DNA from: Branchiostoma floridae
Taxonomy: Eukaryota > Chordata > Leptocardii > Amphioxiformes > Branchiostomatidae
Direction: 5' to 3'
Length of the DNA: 64,000 nucleotides
Assembly: GCF_000003815.2 (NCBI RefSeq)
Contig: NC_049984.1
Location: 24,857,672 to 24,921,671 of the forward strand
The translations under genes and the position numbers were made by a program. Shown here piece after piece: positions 11,840 through 21,954 of this stretch; position 1 is the first letter of the stretch, and every line of letters starts with the position of its first letter. The notes under the pieces are model-generated. The model was not told where the DNA came from. It made no database searches and saw only the letters and a list, made by a program, of their open reading frames with translations.

Positions 11840-12540
11840 GAAGGAACAGGTAGGGTCTAAGTTTTTTGGTCAAAATTTGTCCCGTTCAGCAGATTAGTTG
11901 GCGTAAGGACAGATGTGAGTTATTGGGTCCTGCGGATGGATACAGACGAAAAACTCAGGTCAAAGGTGAGGTTTCTTTCATAGAGCGAGTTTCCTCAGAG
12001 TTTGAGCAGATTTACCCCCTGTTTACTTTGAATGCTTCAAAAGTAGACCCATGTAACTTTCCGAAATGGTGGAGAAGAATTTTTGATATTCAAATGTGCG
12101 TTGATACTTTTAATGAAGCCTTGTTTGGGTTTATTTTAGCATATTTTCCTATGGGTATCGCTATTAACTTTGTTTTGATGCCTGGCCCACGTGGTTTGTT
12201 ACACGTACCTCAGGCATGTAACGGGACGCCATGACGTCATGTAACGCGTTCTTGGAGGTTAACGACCGATCATTTACCCAGGATGCAATGGGGCGTACCA
12301 AAGACCCCAAAGGTTGAGCCCTACTACTAACTTCATCGTTCATATTGTAGAGAACTGTGGGGACTTATTCTTACAACTGTAACTCGCATTGACAAGCTAC
12401 TTCTTGGTCAAGATGACGACTTTAGGTAATTCTTGGTTCACGTCAGTGCGATTTAGATAAAGATTTCAAAGACATGCCGCCTTAGCATACCTTGCAGCAG
12501 GTGTGCTTACCATTCTGACTGTGTTTACTCTGTAGCTCAT
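11840..12540. other. Intergenic, no gene supported
   Basis: The open frame at 11866-12234 has no recognisable domain, signal peptide or splice structure. No repeat terminus was identified. Confidence 0.35.
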
Positions 12541-12545
12541 CACGT

Positions 12546-12582
12546 GGGCGTGGCTTGCACCAGGGGGGCCTTGGAAACGCCC
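12546..12582 (+). promoter_or_regulatory. Duplicated proximal element with opposed GC/CACCC boxes (copy 2)
   Basis: GGGCGTGGCTTGCACCAGGG followed by AAACGCCC copies the element at 10145-10181. It is followed by GTGCACACATTTCAGGGGAC, resembling the sequence after copy 1. Here the matching PLAC8 ATG is 3 kb away (15599) instead of 143 bp, because other DNA intervenes. Confidence 0.5.
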
Positions 12583-12665
12583 TTGTAATCATCAGACCAG
12601 TGCACACATTTCAGGGGACGCTATTACAAACGACGCCAGTTCACGTTTTTTCCTTCATCTGAGCA

Positions 12666-12765
12666 NNNNNNNNNNNNNNNNNNNNNNNNNNNNNNNNNNN
12701 NNNNNNNNNNNNNNNNNNNNNNNNNNNNNNNNNNNNNNNNNNNNNNNNNNNNNNNNNNNNNNNNN
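12666..12765. other. Assembly gap (N)
   Basis: Exactly 100 N, the usual placeholder for a gap of unknown size. It interrupts the sequence between the duplicated PLAC8 upstream element and the zinc-finger gene. Confidence 0.99.
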
Positions 12766-13094
12766 CGACGCCCCCCCAAAAATCAAGCTGAAACCTTTTG
12801 TGTATTTTTCACTTAAATCCACCACAAATGCCAATAAAGAATCACTGCGTACGGCCAGGGCGTGCGGCACTGCGGTGGGAGAAGCAAGTTATTTCGCGAT
12901 GCTTCCTCGTGATAAGAAGAGGAGTCATGTGACACGACAACGCACCAAATATGGAAGAATCGGTGACTCTATCGCCCGTAATATTCGGCGTACCTCGGAG
13001 CCTCTCGGAAATTCTCGGGAAAAAGTCGAAAATTCCCAGCGGCCAGTGCGGTCAGGGAAAGTTTAGCCCCGCGACTCTCGGACGTGTCCTCATC

Positions 13095-15092
13095 ATGGCA
13101 CCGAAAAGGAAAGCGGTCCCAGAGCGTAAGACGTCCAGGAAGAAACCAACAATCCCTTCAATCGAATCATTTTTCGCCCGTGTTCCTCAGCAAGAGAACA
13201 ACAACAACGCCGACGATTCCCGAAGGGGTGAGCTGCAAAACAAGGTAAATGTTCATAATCTTGTCTTGGAATTTTTGCGCTAGCTGTTTTGACTCTATAT
13301 CATACAATGGCACCGATACAAATTATGATAGTGCTCTGTTTTCTTGTTGATTTCACTTTCGGATGACGATTCGGTGCGCCATTTACGGTTAGAATGAAGT
13401 ATTTTTGAACTGATCAGTGACCACACACGGACTTAATTAGTTCCATGCAAGCAAGCGCGGCTCTCATACTCCCCACTTCGTAATTTGCCAGATTAGATCG
13501 AATACAGTATCTGTTGATACAAGTGATCGGCGTTTCCGCTAGTGGAGCGCCCCGTCATCAAAGGAACGCTTCGACTAAGAAGGCTGCTTTAAACATTGCG
13601 ACGCAAATTTTGCTGAGGAATCGGGAAAAAAAAACGTTTGAAGATGCATGCCCGCCGCCATAATTTTTTTTTCATTTTACACGGCGTGGGGACGCGAGCT
13701 ATGGTCAGCGATTCACACCCCTTTGTTTTAAGCTATTGTTATGCTTGCTTCCAAACAAGCAAACGGCGTCTTGCGCATATTTGATCTCATTAAAATAAGC
13801 GATTTTTGAAAGTCGGGTTCTTTGTTGTTTCTTTAACCAATAAAAACTCGATTTGTTTTCCTTGTTCCCGTTGAGACTGAAATAGCTCTATTTGTTGGTC
13901 ACAGATGTTTTAAAAAAATGCTGGTGCTATGATGTATGTATACTTTTTTTCACCGGGTCTCGTACGTTTATACTATAATTGATAAGCCTCGATCTATAGT
14001 TGAGTAAGGTTTTATCAACTGTTCTGCGTCATGGTTTTGTCGTCCTTGCTTATGAATACATTTATAGTCCAATAAACTTGTTGGCTTGTGCTAGCGTCAT
14101 TACTATGAAGCCATGAAGCATGTGGCACTTGAATGTGGACTACGCGCCGAGGATCGACTGAAGAGGAAGGATAGCGCACAGATAAAAGACTTGAACATTT
14201 CAAATTTCAAATCTGATGAAAGCTCCTTGTTCAAATTTCAAATCTGATGAAAGCTCCTTGTTCAAATTTCAAATCTGATGAAAGCTCCTTGTTCAAATGT
14301 GACATGACTACTAATAAAAATAACTTTAGGATAATTGCCGCTTTGGGACGACTGAAGCAGTCTCTTGTAGTGGCTCTATGTCGCTAAAATCGTTGCCAAG
14401 CCTTTTCTAAAATGTGAATGTATATTTTGGACTTTAGTCGTCAGATACAGAGACCACTGTCACTACACAGATGACGTCAGCAGAGACGGACCGGGAGAAG
14501 GCGCCGACCACAGCCACTACACAGATGACGTCAGCAGAGACGGAGAAGGCGCCGACCACAGCCACTACACAGATGACGTCAGCAGAGACGGAGAAGGCGC
14601 CGACCACAGCCACTACACAGATGACGTCAGCAGAGAAGGAGAAGGCGCCGACCACAGCCACTACACAGATGACGTCAGCAGAGAAGGAGAAGGCGCCGAC
14701 CACAGCCACTACTCAGATGACGTCAGCAGAGACGGAGAAGGCGCCGACCACAGCCACTACTCAGATGACGTCAGCAGAGACGGAGAAGGCGCCGACCACA
14801 GCCACTACTCAGATGACGTCAGCAGAGACGGAGAAGGCGCCGACCACAGCCACTACTCAGATGACGTCAGAAGATACAGAGACGGAGACCCCGACGTCTG
14901 CTAATTGTGACTGCAAAGGATGTACCATGAAAGGTCCTACTGCGTTTCAGCCAAAAGATCCTGCAGTCCTCGGTACATTTCAGAACAAGGGCAGAAAGTT
15001 CCTCTCCAGCTGGTACACGGACCGCGGGTGGGTCACACTGTGCACACAACGGCGCAAGGTGTTCTGTGCCACTTGTCGCTACGCTACACAAC
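13095..15092 (+). CDS. TTF-type zinc-finger protein with repeat linker (hAT/ZMYM-like), two exons seen
   Basis: Exon 1 is 13095-13244 (50 codons, donor AAG|GTAAAT) and exon 2 starts at 14438 (acceptor GGACTTTAG), joining in phase 0. The start has A at -3 and G at +4. Residues 1-50 are basic (KRKAVPERKTSRKK) and hold IPSIESFFARV, the Ile-x-x-Phe-Phe N-terminal motif common in TTF/hAT proteins and resembling a degenerate PCNA-binding box. Next come about nine 16-residue repeats (MTSAETEKAPTTATTQ). Then comes a TTF-type zinc-finger region with CDCKGC, KFLSSWYTDRGW and FCATCR, the family's W-x(n)-W-x(n)-FCxxCR pattern. A good donor (CAAC|GTAAGC) at 15093 suggests further exons, but no dimerisation or transposase domain is visible; otherwise the frame runs to a stop at 15211. 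It may be a domesticated or truncated hAT-related gene. Function is unknown. Confidence 0.6.
14205..14298 (+). repeat. 31-bp tandem triplication in the zinc-finger gene intron
   Basis: Three nearly identical head-to-tail copies of a unit reading TTCAAATCTGATGAAAGCTC plus CTTGTTCAAAT. It lies in the intron of the TTF zinc-finger gene, about 140 bp before exon 2. Confidence 0.9.
14460..14880 (+). repeat. Coding 48-bp minisatellite, one CRE palindrome per unit
   Basis: Nine ATGACGTCA cores lie at 14471, 14525, 14573, 14621, 14669, 14717, 14765, 14813 and 14861. Spacing is 48 bp except for the first interval of 54 bp. Units encode MTSAETEKAPTTATTQ with E/T and K swaps, and each contains the full TGACGTCA CREB/ATF consensus. 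Near-identity of units indicates recent expansion or homogenisation. Confidence 0.95.
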
Positions 15093-15399
15093 GTAAGCTC
15101 TTCGCCCTTTCTACTAAAGTCGAACCTGCCTTCGTATTTTACAACTCGAGTCTGAAACAGAGAAAAAGAAAGCAGTTATATCAATTAAAGCATTTCAATC
15201 TTTGTTGGTGAAACACAGGACGGCCCATAATTGTGGCCTAGTTTTACAAGACGTAATACTTTATTGGGAATGAATTGCGTCAGATGCCCCGCCCTCAAGT
15301 CGCGTGGGCCAGTAAGTTTTCCCTGAAGATGTCACTAAACTCAGCTATCTATGTCAGCAAAATTTGCCGACCAAAATGCAGGAAATAGCGTTTCAGAGG

Positions 15400-15505
15400 G
15401 TCTAGATTTCAAATTTTTCCGGGGGAGCATGCCCCCGGACCCCCCTAGTAGGGTCGCGCCTTCGGCGCGACCGCGCGCGCCTACGGCGCGCGCCCAGGCG
15501 AATTC
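15400..15505. repeat. GC-rich double stem-loop block
   Basis: Within about 90 bp there are three perfect inverted repeats in a row: GGGGGAGCATGCCCCC, GGTCGCGCC-TTC-GGCGCGACC and GCGCGCGCC-TAC-GGCGCGCGC. The block is far richer in G+C than its surroundings and sits about 100 bp upstream of the second PLAC8-like ATG. It resembles GC-rich segments found in invertebrate transposons, so it may be an insertion. Confidence 0.7.
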
Positions 15506-15598
15506 GGTCATATTGAGGTGGATCAAATCTCGCCCCCCCAGTCAAAATTTCGTGCCGCCGCCTCTGCTGAGTCCTGTTGTCGTACGTAATTCTTCAAG

Positions 15599-15976
15599 AT
15601 GGGAGACGCAAACCAAGCCCTCGCCTTGTCCGGCAAGAGCAATTGGAAGGTGGATATGTTCAGCTGTTTCGACAACATCGGTCTGTGCGCGCTCACCTTC
15701 TGCTGCCCGTGTGTGACGGCGGGCAAGAACGCCGAGGCCGCCGGGGAAGACTGCCTCAAGTTCGGCTTCTATTCCGTCCTCGGCCCGGTCGGGATGTACA
15801 GCATGGCGTACACGCGTACGAAGATCGCCGCGAAGGAGGGCCTGCCCGCCGACTTCGTGACCAACCTACTGATCTACGGCACCGTTCCGTGCTGTGCGCT
15901 CATGCAGGAGGCACAACAGATGGAGAGCGTCAAGGTGCCACAACCTACGGCCCAAGAGGAGATGACCAGGGAATAG
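15599..15976 (+). CDS. PLAC8/cornifelin-like cysteine-rich protein, copy 2
   Basis: A complete 125-residue PLAC8-family protein. CFDNIGLCALTFCCPC (residues 22-37) carries the FCCPC core; the second cysteine pair of copy 1 (LCCM) is LCAL here, while VPCCALMQEAQQ gains a cysteine where copy 1 has VPLC. The segment VTAGKNAEAAGEDC and the MYSMAYTRTKIA run are identical to copy 1. The start context TCAAGATGGGAGACGC matches copy 1. It is a tandem paralogue in the same orientation 4.9 kb downstream. Its ancestral upstream element seems displaced to 12546 by intervening DNA, so its transcript may use a long 5' intron or a new promoter. Cysteine changes may alter disulphide or metal binding (inference). 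Confidence 0.9.
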   Translation: MGDANQALALSGKSNWKVDMFSCFDNIGLCALTFCCPCVTAGKNAEAAGEDCLKFGFYSVLGPVGMYSMAYTRTKIAAKEGLPADFVTNLLIYGTVPCCALMQEAQQMESVKVPQPTAQEEMTRE

Positions 15977-16510
15977 GTGTGACAACAAGATGGTGAGGAC
16001 AGCTCAACTTTACTTTAGAACAATGTAACAAGCACTACGCGACTGCGAGGGAGGGGGGTAATTAATCGAAAGCTGTGAGATCTACAACAACCCCAAACAA
16101 AGTTTAAAGTTCACTCAGGGAAAGGAACAAAGCAACGCAGACTGGACTACAACTCAAGAAGCTACATTGTATGATAAAGACTTGCTAAGAAGGGGAAAAC
16201 GTGGCCAAACTTTGGTACTGTATACGTATGCAGGTGTGGTGTGAGCAAATACTTGTGCAACCACACCAGAACGCATTCCGAGCTCAAACCTGGGACACCT
16301 GACACCGTTACTTCGGAATGTGTGTCAGGTACAAACAACAAGCGAGTGGACGATTCACCAAGTGGGACCAGCTTTTGTGATAGAATAGAACGTCCAGTTG
16401 ACCGCGCCGTCACTGTGTCCACCTACTGACCGCTGGCCGTGACGAGATCATTATAAAGCGGTCACCTCATAGATAGAGTCCACACTGTTTGTCTTACAAC
16501 CGTGCTTATG
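15977..16510 (+). other. 3' flank/UTR of PLAC8 copy 2, conserved with copy 1
   Basis: Contains CATTCCGAGCTC, GGGACACCTGACACCG, TGTGATAGAATAGAA and GTTGACCGCGCC in the same order as 11205-11370. The duplication breakpoint lies downstream of about 16450. No canonical polyadenylation signal was found. Confidence 0.65.
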
Positions 16511-17035
16511 TGTTTAAACGAATTAATGGTTAGCTAGAGTACAATGTTCATGTATACCTATCCGAGTCGTGGGACTTGTGCAGAGGTGACCCTCTTAAAC
16601 TAGACTCACAGGGGCTGTTTATATGGCTGTTTACTTTGCTGCAATTTAGCTGTGTCCAAAACATGTGCGTTTGTATGCAGAAGTAAGTTTAAGAAGCATT
16701 CTTCGGCCTAGGAAAATACTAAGTATGTTTTGTGTTCTGGCGACCCTAGCAAAAATCTGACCACTAGCTTTCTTTTGAGGGGGGAGGGGGTAAGGTGTGT
16801 CGCTAGCAAGAGACTACAGATTTTCCACTGGTACAGGTGAATGATAAAAACCTTGTAAAATCACTTTCCAACAAGTTTTCCTCATCATAATAGTCGAATT
16901 GAAATATGATGCTGAAAATACTAATGTTCAGCTGCATTTCAGTTTTGCATTGTCAAAATGTACATGTTGTGTTACATCTATTGAAATCTTTTTAAGAAAT
17001 TGCACTTTACCAAAACCTTTCTCTTTGAAAGTAAC
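16511..17035. other. Intergenic, nothing recognised
   Basis: AT-rich sequence with no supported exon or repeat terminus. Confidence 0.4.
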
Positions 17036-17039
17036 ATGA

Positions 17040-17350
17040 AACACAACATTTCTTTTCTTAGGCCTTATTACCACTGTTTGCTTTTGCGATCGGCTTACGG
17101 ACTTCTGTTATTACCACTACTGAGAAATTTGCATATCTGTAATTTGCGTATTTGGGAAGTAGGAGTAGGTGTTGTTTTCCTAAGATCACTTTGTTTGCTA
17201 TGGCGATTAGCTTATGGTACAGGCGACTTCTGTTATTACCAATGATAAATTTGCATATATGTATCTGTATAATTTGCGTATTTGGGAAGTAGATTACTGT
17301 GTTTGTTATGGTAATTAGCTTGCGCTACAGGTGACTTCTGTAATTACAGT
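17040..17350 (+). repeat. Diverged tandem repeat of roughly 110-130 bp
   Basis: The string TTCTGTTATTACCA, AAATTTGCATAT, AATTTGCGTATTTGGGAAGTAG and TTAGCTTRYGSTACAGGYGAC recurs about three times (near 17100, 17225 and 17335 for the TACAGGTGACTTCTG part). Decayed minisatellite with no coding. Confidence 0.6.
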
Positions 17351-18258
17351 TTGTTTTCCTACCTGGAATGGTTGTTAATGTTTCATTAATAGGGTGGAAA
17401 GGTGCTTGGAATTCCACTACATACGAGGGGTGATCGATAAAAAGGTGCAGAAGTGAAATTTGGGGGCGTTATTACATACTATAACCCCTTCATAAATGTC
17501 TACCAAAATTCAAATTATTGTGATCATTAACTTTGCATGCAGGCGACACTCAGTAACGTTAGGTGAGTGAGAAGGTAATAAACGTGGACAATTGAGCTGT
17601 GACCTGAGGTGCGCGGGTCAACTTGCTCTGCTGAAAGTCAGATACCCGCTTCTTTCTAGTTGTAATAAGAGGGGATTCTTCGTCAAAACATTTTTAAAAT
17701 GTCTTCGTAGATTTCATGGCATAGGGAACCCGACCCACACAACTCACCCTTGTTTTTCTCGTCTCTTACCCACTGATTTTAAAGAGAATGCCCACTGGAA
17801 AGCAATGACGACAATGATTTGAAAGTTTGTGCATATTTAAAAAGACTATGCACTACATAATCATTACCCGAAATCTGAGATTAACACCTTATTTCTGGGT
17901 GAGACCAATCCTTGGTGAGACCGAAAACTTCTTGATCACACTTCGTTGTCTCATTTCTAATGAATATGCCCCATGTTTAATCCACTATGTATAAATGCAG
18001 CCATGTTAATTATATATCTTTGCTAACCGCTAAATACACAATCAATATACAACACGCTATTGTAAGAATAATGAATACATTCTCTTACAGCACAGTAAAT
18101 ATATGTTTACGAGAGAAGAAGAATATACCATTAGCTTTGTTTGAAGTCGCGTATCCATTGTGTCACACAACATTGTACCATTGTGAATAAATTACTTGGT
18201 ACAGCTCATTAAAAACGTTTGTGACCCTTTATGAACACCTTTTAACACTCTCCTTAAC
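17351..18258. other. Intergenic, nothing recognised
   Basis: No gene or repeat terminus supported. The frames at 17592-17822 and 17987-18190 lack recognisable features. Confidence 0.35.
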
Positions 18259-18259
18259 T

Positions 18260-18342
<83 letters not shown>
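18259..18342. repeat. GATA tetranucleotide microsatellite
   Basis: About 20 uninterrupted copies of the ATAG/GATA unit. Likely polymorphic. Confidence 0.97.
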
Positions 18343-18769
18343 GCAGAAACATGGTTGACCTGATTGCACAAACATGAAGCCTACAAATGTATATTTACGG
18401 TCGAATCTATAATGTTAAAACAACAGGTACTAATCGGAAATTCATCCCTGTCCGTTTCTTCGGTTTCAAGAAAACCGTACTCAAAACAGACCGTTGCAAT
18501 TCGGATACGGTTGTTTGACGAATTCAAATCCTTTCAATCGTTCACTTGTCAGACCTTTATTTGCAGGAAATACATAGTGCTGGCAGTCAAACTGTTTACT
18601 TAAAAGCGCTTTGTGACGTGTATTGATTGTGTTTCCATCGCCCCCCTCCCCATCCACCCCCACACACGTACATTTCCCAGTCGCATGGGCTTGATAAACT
18701 AGTCTCCTGACCTAGATTATGTGTGGAAGTGTTTTGCGGGACTAAAATGTTTTTAAAAGACTCAAAACT

Positions 18770-19290
18770 GGAAGTTGAACTGCAGTACTCTTAACCAAGC
18801 CGCCAGGGGGCCCAAAATCTTATCATATCTTTGATAAAGTAAGACGTAACTAACATGCCAAATTTAATGACAATCCATTCACAACTTCTGGAGTTTTCGG
18901 AAACACCACAAACAAAGTTTACAGACACACAGATATAATTTGATATACAGTGATACTAAAACACAAACGTCTTAGAGCCGGCAATGAATTCGGAATATTT
19001 GAACAAGACCATAGCATGCCCAGGACAAGAGAGACATAAAAAACGGAAGTTTTGCTACAGTATGGAGATCACACGCCGGGGGTGGGAGGAGGGCTGGCAA
19101 AGTCGACCTTGGCCTTCGTCATCCCCGCGGCTTCGTCATCCCCGCGGCTTCGTCATCCCCGCGGCTTCGTCATCCACATACCAAATATCATAACAATCCA
19201 TTCAGAATCGTTTTGAACACAAATGTCAGGAAACACAAACACACAGAGACAGACACTCTAACAAACAGGTTTCAAACAATACCTAGTACC
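18770..19290 (+). repeat. Dispersed repeat copy with 17-bp minisatellite
   Basis: Holds GCCGCCAGGGGGCCCAAAAT, AACAAGACCATAGCATGCCC and CATACCAAATATCATAACAA in the order of the family at 8515-8935. An internal block at about 19112-19176 repeats CTTCGTCATCCCCGCGG nearly four times. A short CA/ACAG-rich tail follows. Confidence 0.7.
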
Positions 19291-19555
19291 TCCAGTTTGC
19301 ATGTAGGTAATGTATTAACTGCATATAACGTTAAATATAAATTCAAACATGTAAGACGAATAGCAATTAGTCAACAAATGCTCAACTCGGTGACCTTGGA
19401 CTTTCGCATGTATACACATGTATTTCGATATTTAGGACGTAAACTCTGTGACCTTTGACCTTTGCTTATAAACATATCTGTAGACATTCATGTCAAGGAC
19501 GTTGATAAGAAGATTTGCTCATTGCAATCTGAAACAATCATAACGCACCATAAAG

Positions 19556-19790
19556 GTGGTATCTCACTGCACCGAGGGCAACGGTGCGGCGAAATATTAC
19601 TCAACGCATTTCAGAGATAAGAACAAATTTTCTTGCGTTGTGTGTATTTTGTTGTCTTCTAAGTCATACTTTTACGTTTTATGCAATATCTAAATTAAAA
19701 AAAAAACTGCGAAAATACAGTTCCGGACTGAACGAACCCCACAGTGCCGCACCGGTGACCCAAGTGCAGTGAGATGCCGCCTATATGGCT
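19556..19790. mobile_element. MITE with ATCTCACTGCAC termini
   Basis: Left end GGTATCTCACTGCACCGAGG and right end CAAGTGCAGTGAGATGCCGC form imperfect terminal inverted repeats that include GGTGCGGC and GCCGCACC. The ~230-bp body is related in inverse orientation to 1559-1730. No coding potential. Confidence 0.75.
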
Positions 19791-20499
19791 GGGTACGTTG
19801 AGACACACCCTGAGTAGAGCCTGAGTGGTTCTCATCGTTACATGCATGCTTGGCATTTCTGCAACCGGCGAGAGAAAACAACTGGAGGGATTAGTTACGC
19901 AAGCTTTGGGGTAGCCAGGATGGATGAATGGGAGCGGTGTGTGGATATGGTAGCAAATATGTGTTGCACATTCCGATCAGGGATGGTACAACAGCGCCCT
20001 CTATCTCCTTAAACTTGAACTGCTGTATATTGGTCTTGAACAAAAGGAGGAAAAGTTCCACGATGACCACCTGCTCTAGGAAACCTAGCACCTGGCGACC
20101 AGAAATGTGGTTTATAGTTCAGGACTTTAGGCAGTTCGGGCATAGGCAATAGGCCTTGGAATGTTTGGGTTTTTTTTTTGTTTTTTTTGTTAAACAAAGA
20201 GGAAATACAGTACACGTTCTTGTCGCACTCATCCCTGTCATAAAACTCCCCCGTCAGCATTGGACTGTACTTCCGGTCATCCTTTGAGCTAAGCTAGCCT
20301 TCGGTGACCGTCGGGTACATTCGCTCGGAACTCGCCGATGTTCGGCACCCGCTCGGGTGATCCCGAGTACATGTACCTCATTTATGGTCACACTCGGAAC
20401 ATCCATCAAGGGAGTTCAGCACGGGCGCCACCTGACAACTATTTGCAATACTGCAGCACTAAGCATGGTTTGCTACTTGGGCGTTGCTTTGGTGAAGAC
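19791..20499. other. Intergenic, nothing recognised
   Basis: No exon or repeat terminus supported. A poly-T/poly-A patch lies near 20170-20190. Confidence 0.35.
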
Positions 20500-21862
20500 G
20501 CCAAATGAAAATCTATTGTAGAAAATCTACAAAGATATGCTTTAACGCAAAAAAACTTACGTTTGTTAACTGTCTACATGTTGTGTGACGAACACGAAAA
20601 ATTTTAGACGAAAAAAAAGCCAACTGCTTTTCATTTATGGGTGCATATAGATGTACTTAATATATGTGATGGCTTTTCAAACATAATTAGAAAGATAGAG
20701 TGCCTTTAAAAATTGTTTTCGATATCTCTCTTTCAATATGCAACAAATCAACAAAGAAAACGATTGCGTGTTCACCAGATTTGTTTGGAAACGTGCGTTG
20801 TTTGTCACCCATGATTTTCTTTCATAAAAATGTATTTGGTTTTTAATCACAGACGCAAATGAAAATTTGCTGTAGAAAATCTATAAAAGTAGAAAATCTA
20901 TAAAAGTATGCTTTAACGCAAAACCCTGCCTGTGATAACTGTCTACATGTTGTGTGACGATCACGAAAAATTTCTGACGAAGAAAAAAAGACAATTATTT
21001 TTCCCGCATGGGTGCATATAGGTGATCGTAATATATGCTATGGCTTTCCAAACATGATCATAAAGGTAGAATGCCTTTTTTAAAATTGTTTACGATATCT
21101 TTCTTTCAATACGCAACAAACAAAGAAAACGATTTCGTGTTCACCTGATTTGTCTGGAAACGTGCGTTGTTTGTCAACCATGATTTTCTTTCATCTTTGG
21201 TTTCTGATCTCAGACGTAAATGAAAATTTGTATGCTTTAACGCAAAAAGCCTGCGTGTGATAGCTGTCTACATGTTGTATGACGATCACGAAAAATTTCA
21301 GACGAAGAAAAAAAGACAATTGTTTTTCCCTCATGGGTGCATATAGGTGATCGTAATATATGTGATGGCTTTCCAAACATGAAGTCATGATCATAAAGGT
21401 AGAATGCCTTTTTAAAAATTGTTTACGATATCTTTCTTTCAATACGCAACAAACAAAGAAAACGATTGCGTGTTCACCTGATTTGTCTGGAAACGTGAGT
21501 TGTTTGTCAACCATGATTTTCTTTCATCTTTGGTTTCTAATCTCAGACGCAAATGAAAATTTGTTGTAGAAAATCTATAAAAGTATGCTTTAACGCAAAA
21601 AAACTTGCGTGTGATAACTGTCTACATGTTGTGTGACGATCACGGAAAATTTCAGACGAAAAAAAAGAAGACAATTGCTTTTCCCCTATGGGTGCATATA
21701 GATGATCGTGATATATAGTGGCTTTCCAAACATGATCAAAAAGGTAGAATTGTTTTTCAATATGCAACAAGCAAAGAAAGCTACTGCGTGTTCACCTGAT
21801 TTGTCTGGAAACGTGAGTTGTTTGTCACCCATGATTTTCTTTCATATTTGGTTTCTAATCAC
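20500..21862 (+). repeat. ~340-bp tandem array, four units
   Basis: Units start near 20503, 20852, 21213 and 21546, each with GACGCAAATGAAAATTTG, then TATGCTTTAACGCAAAA, CTACATGTTGTGTGACGATC and ATGGGTGCATATAG, and end with GAAACGTGCGTTGTTTGTCA. Spacing is about 333-361 bp. The array stops about 70 bp before the splice-acceptor-like sequence at 21935 of the C-type lectin gene. The frames in it mirror one another and are not genes. Confidence 0.85.
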
Positions 21863-21954
21863 TTCAGGGGAAGGTTCTATTTCACATTGTGTATCGGACC
21901 CCGCCTGACGCAGGGCGTGTATTTTTTCTGTGCAGAAACCTGACAAGTCACACC

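Noticed and set aside
11866-12234. A 122-residue open frame as a gene
   Set aside because: No domain, signal peptide, splice context or paralogue supports it.
12951-13094. An upstream start for the zinc-finger gene at 12951
   Set aside because: The upstream 48 residues look non-protein-like, and ATG 13095 has a better start context (A at -3, G at +4) and begins the typical basic N terminus.
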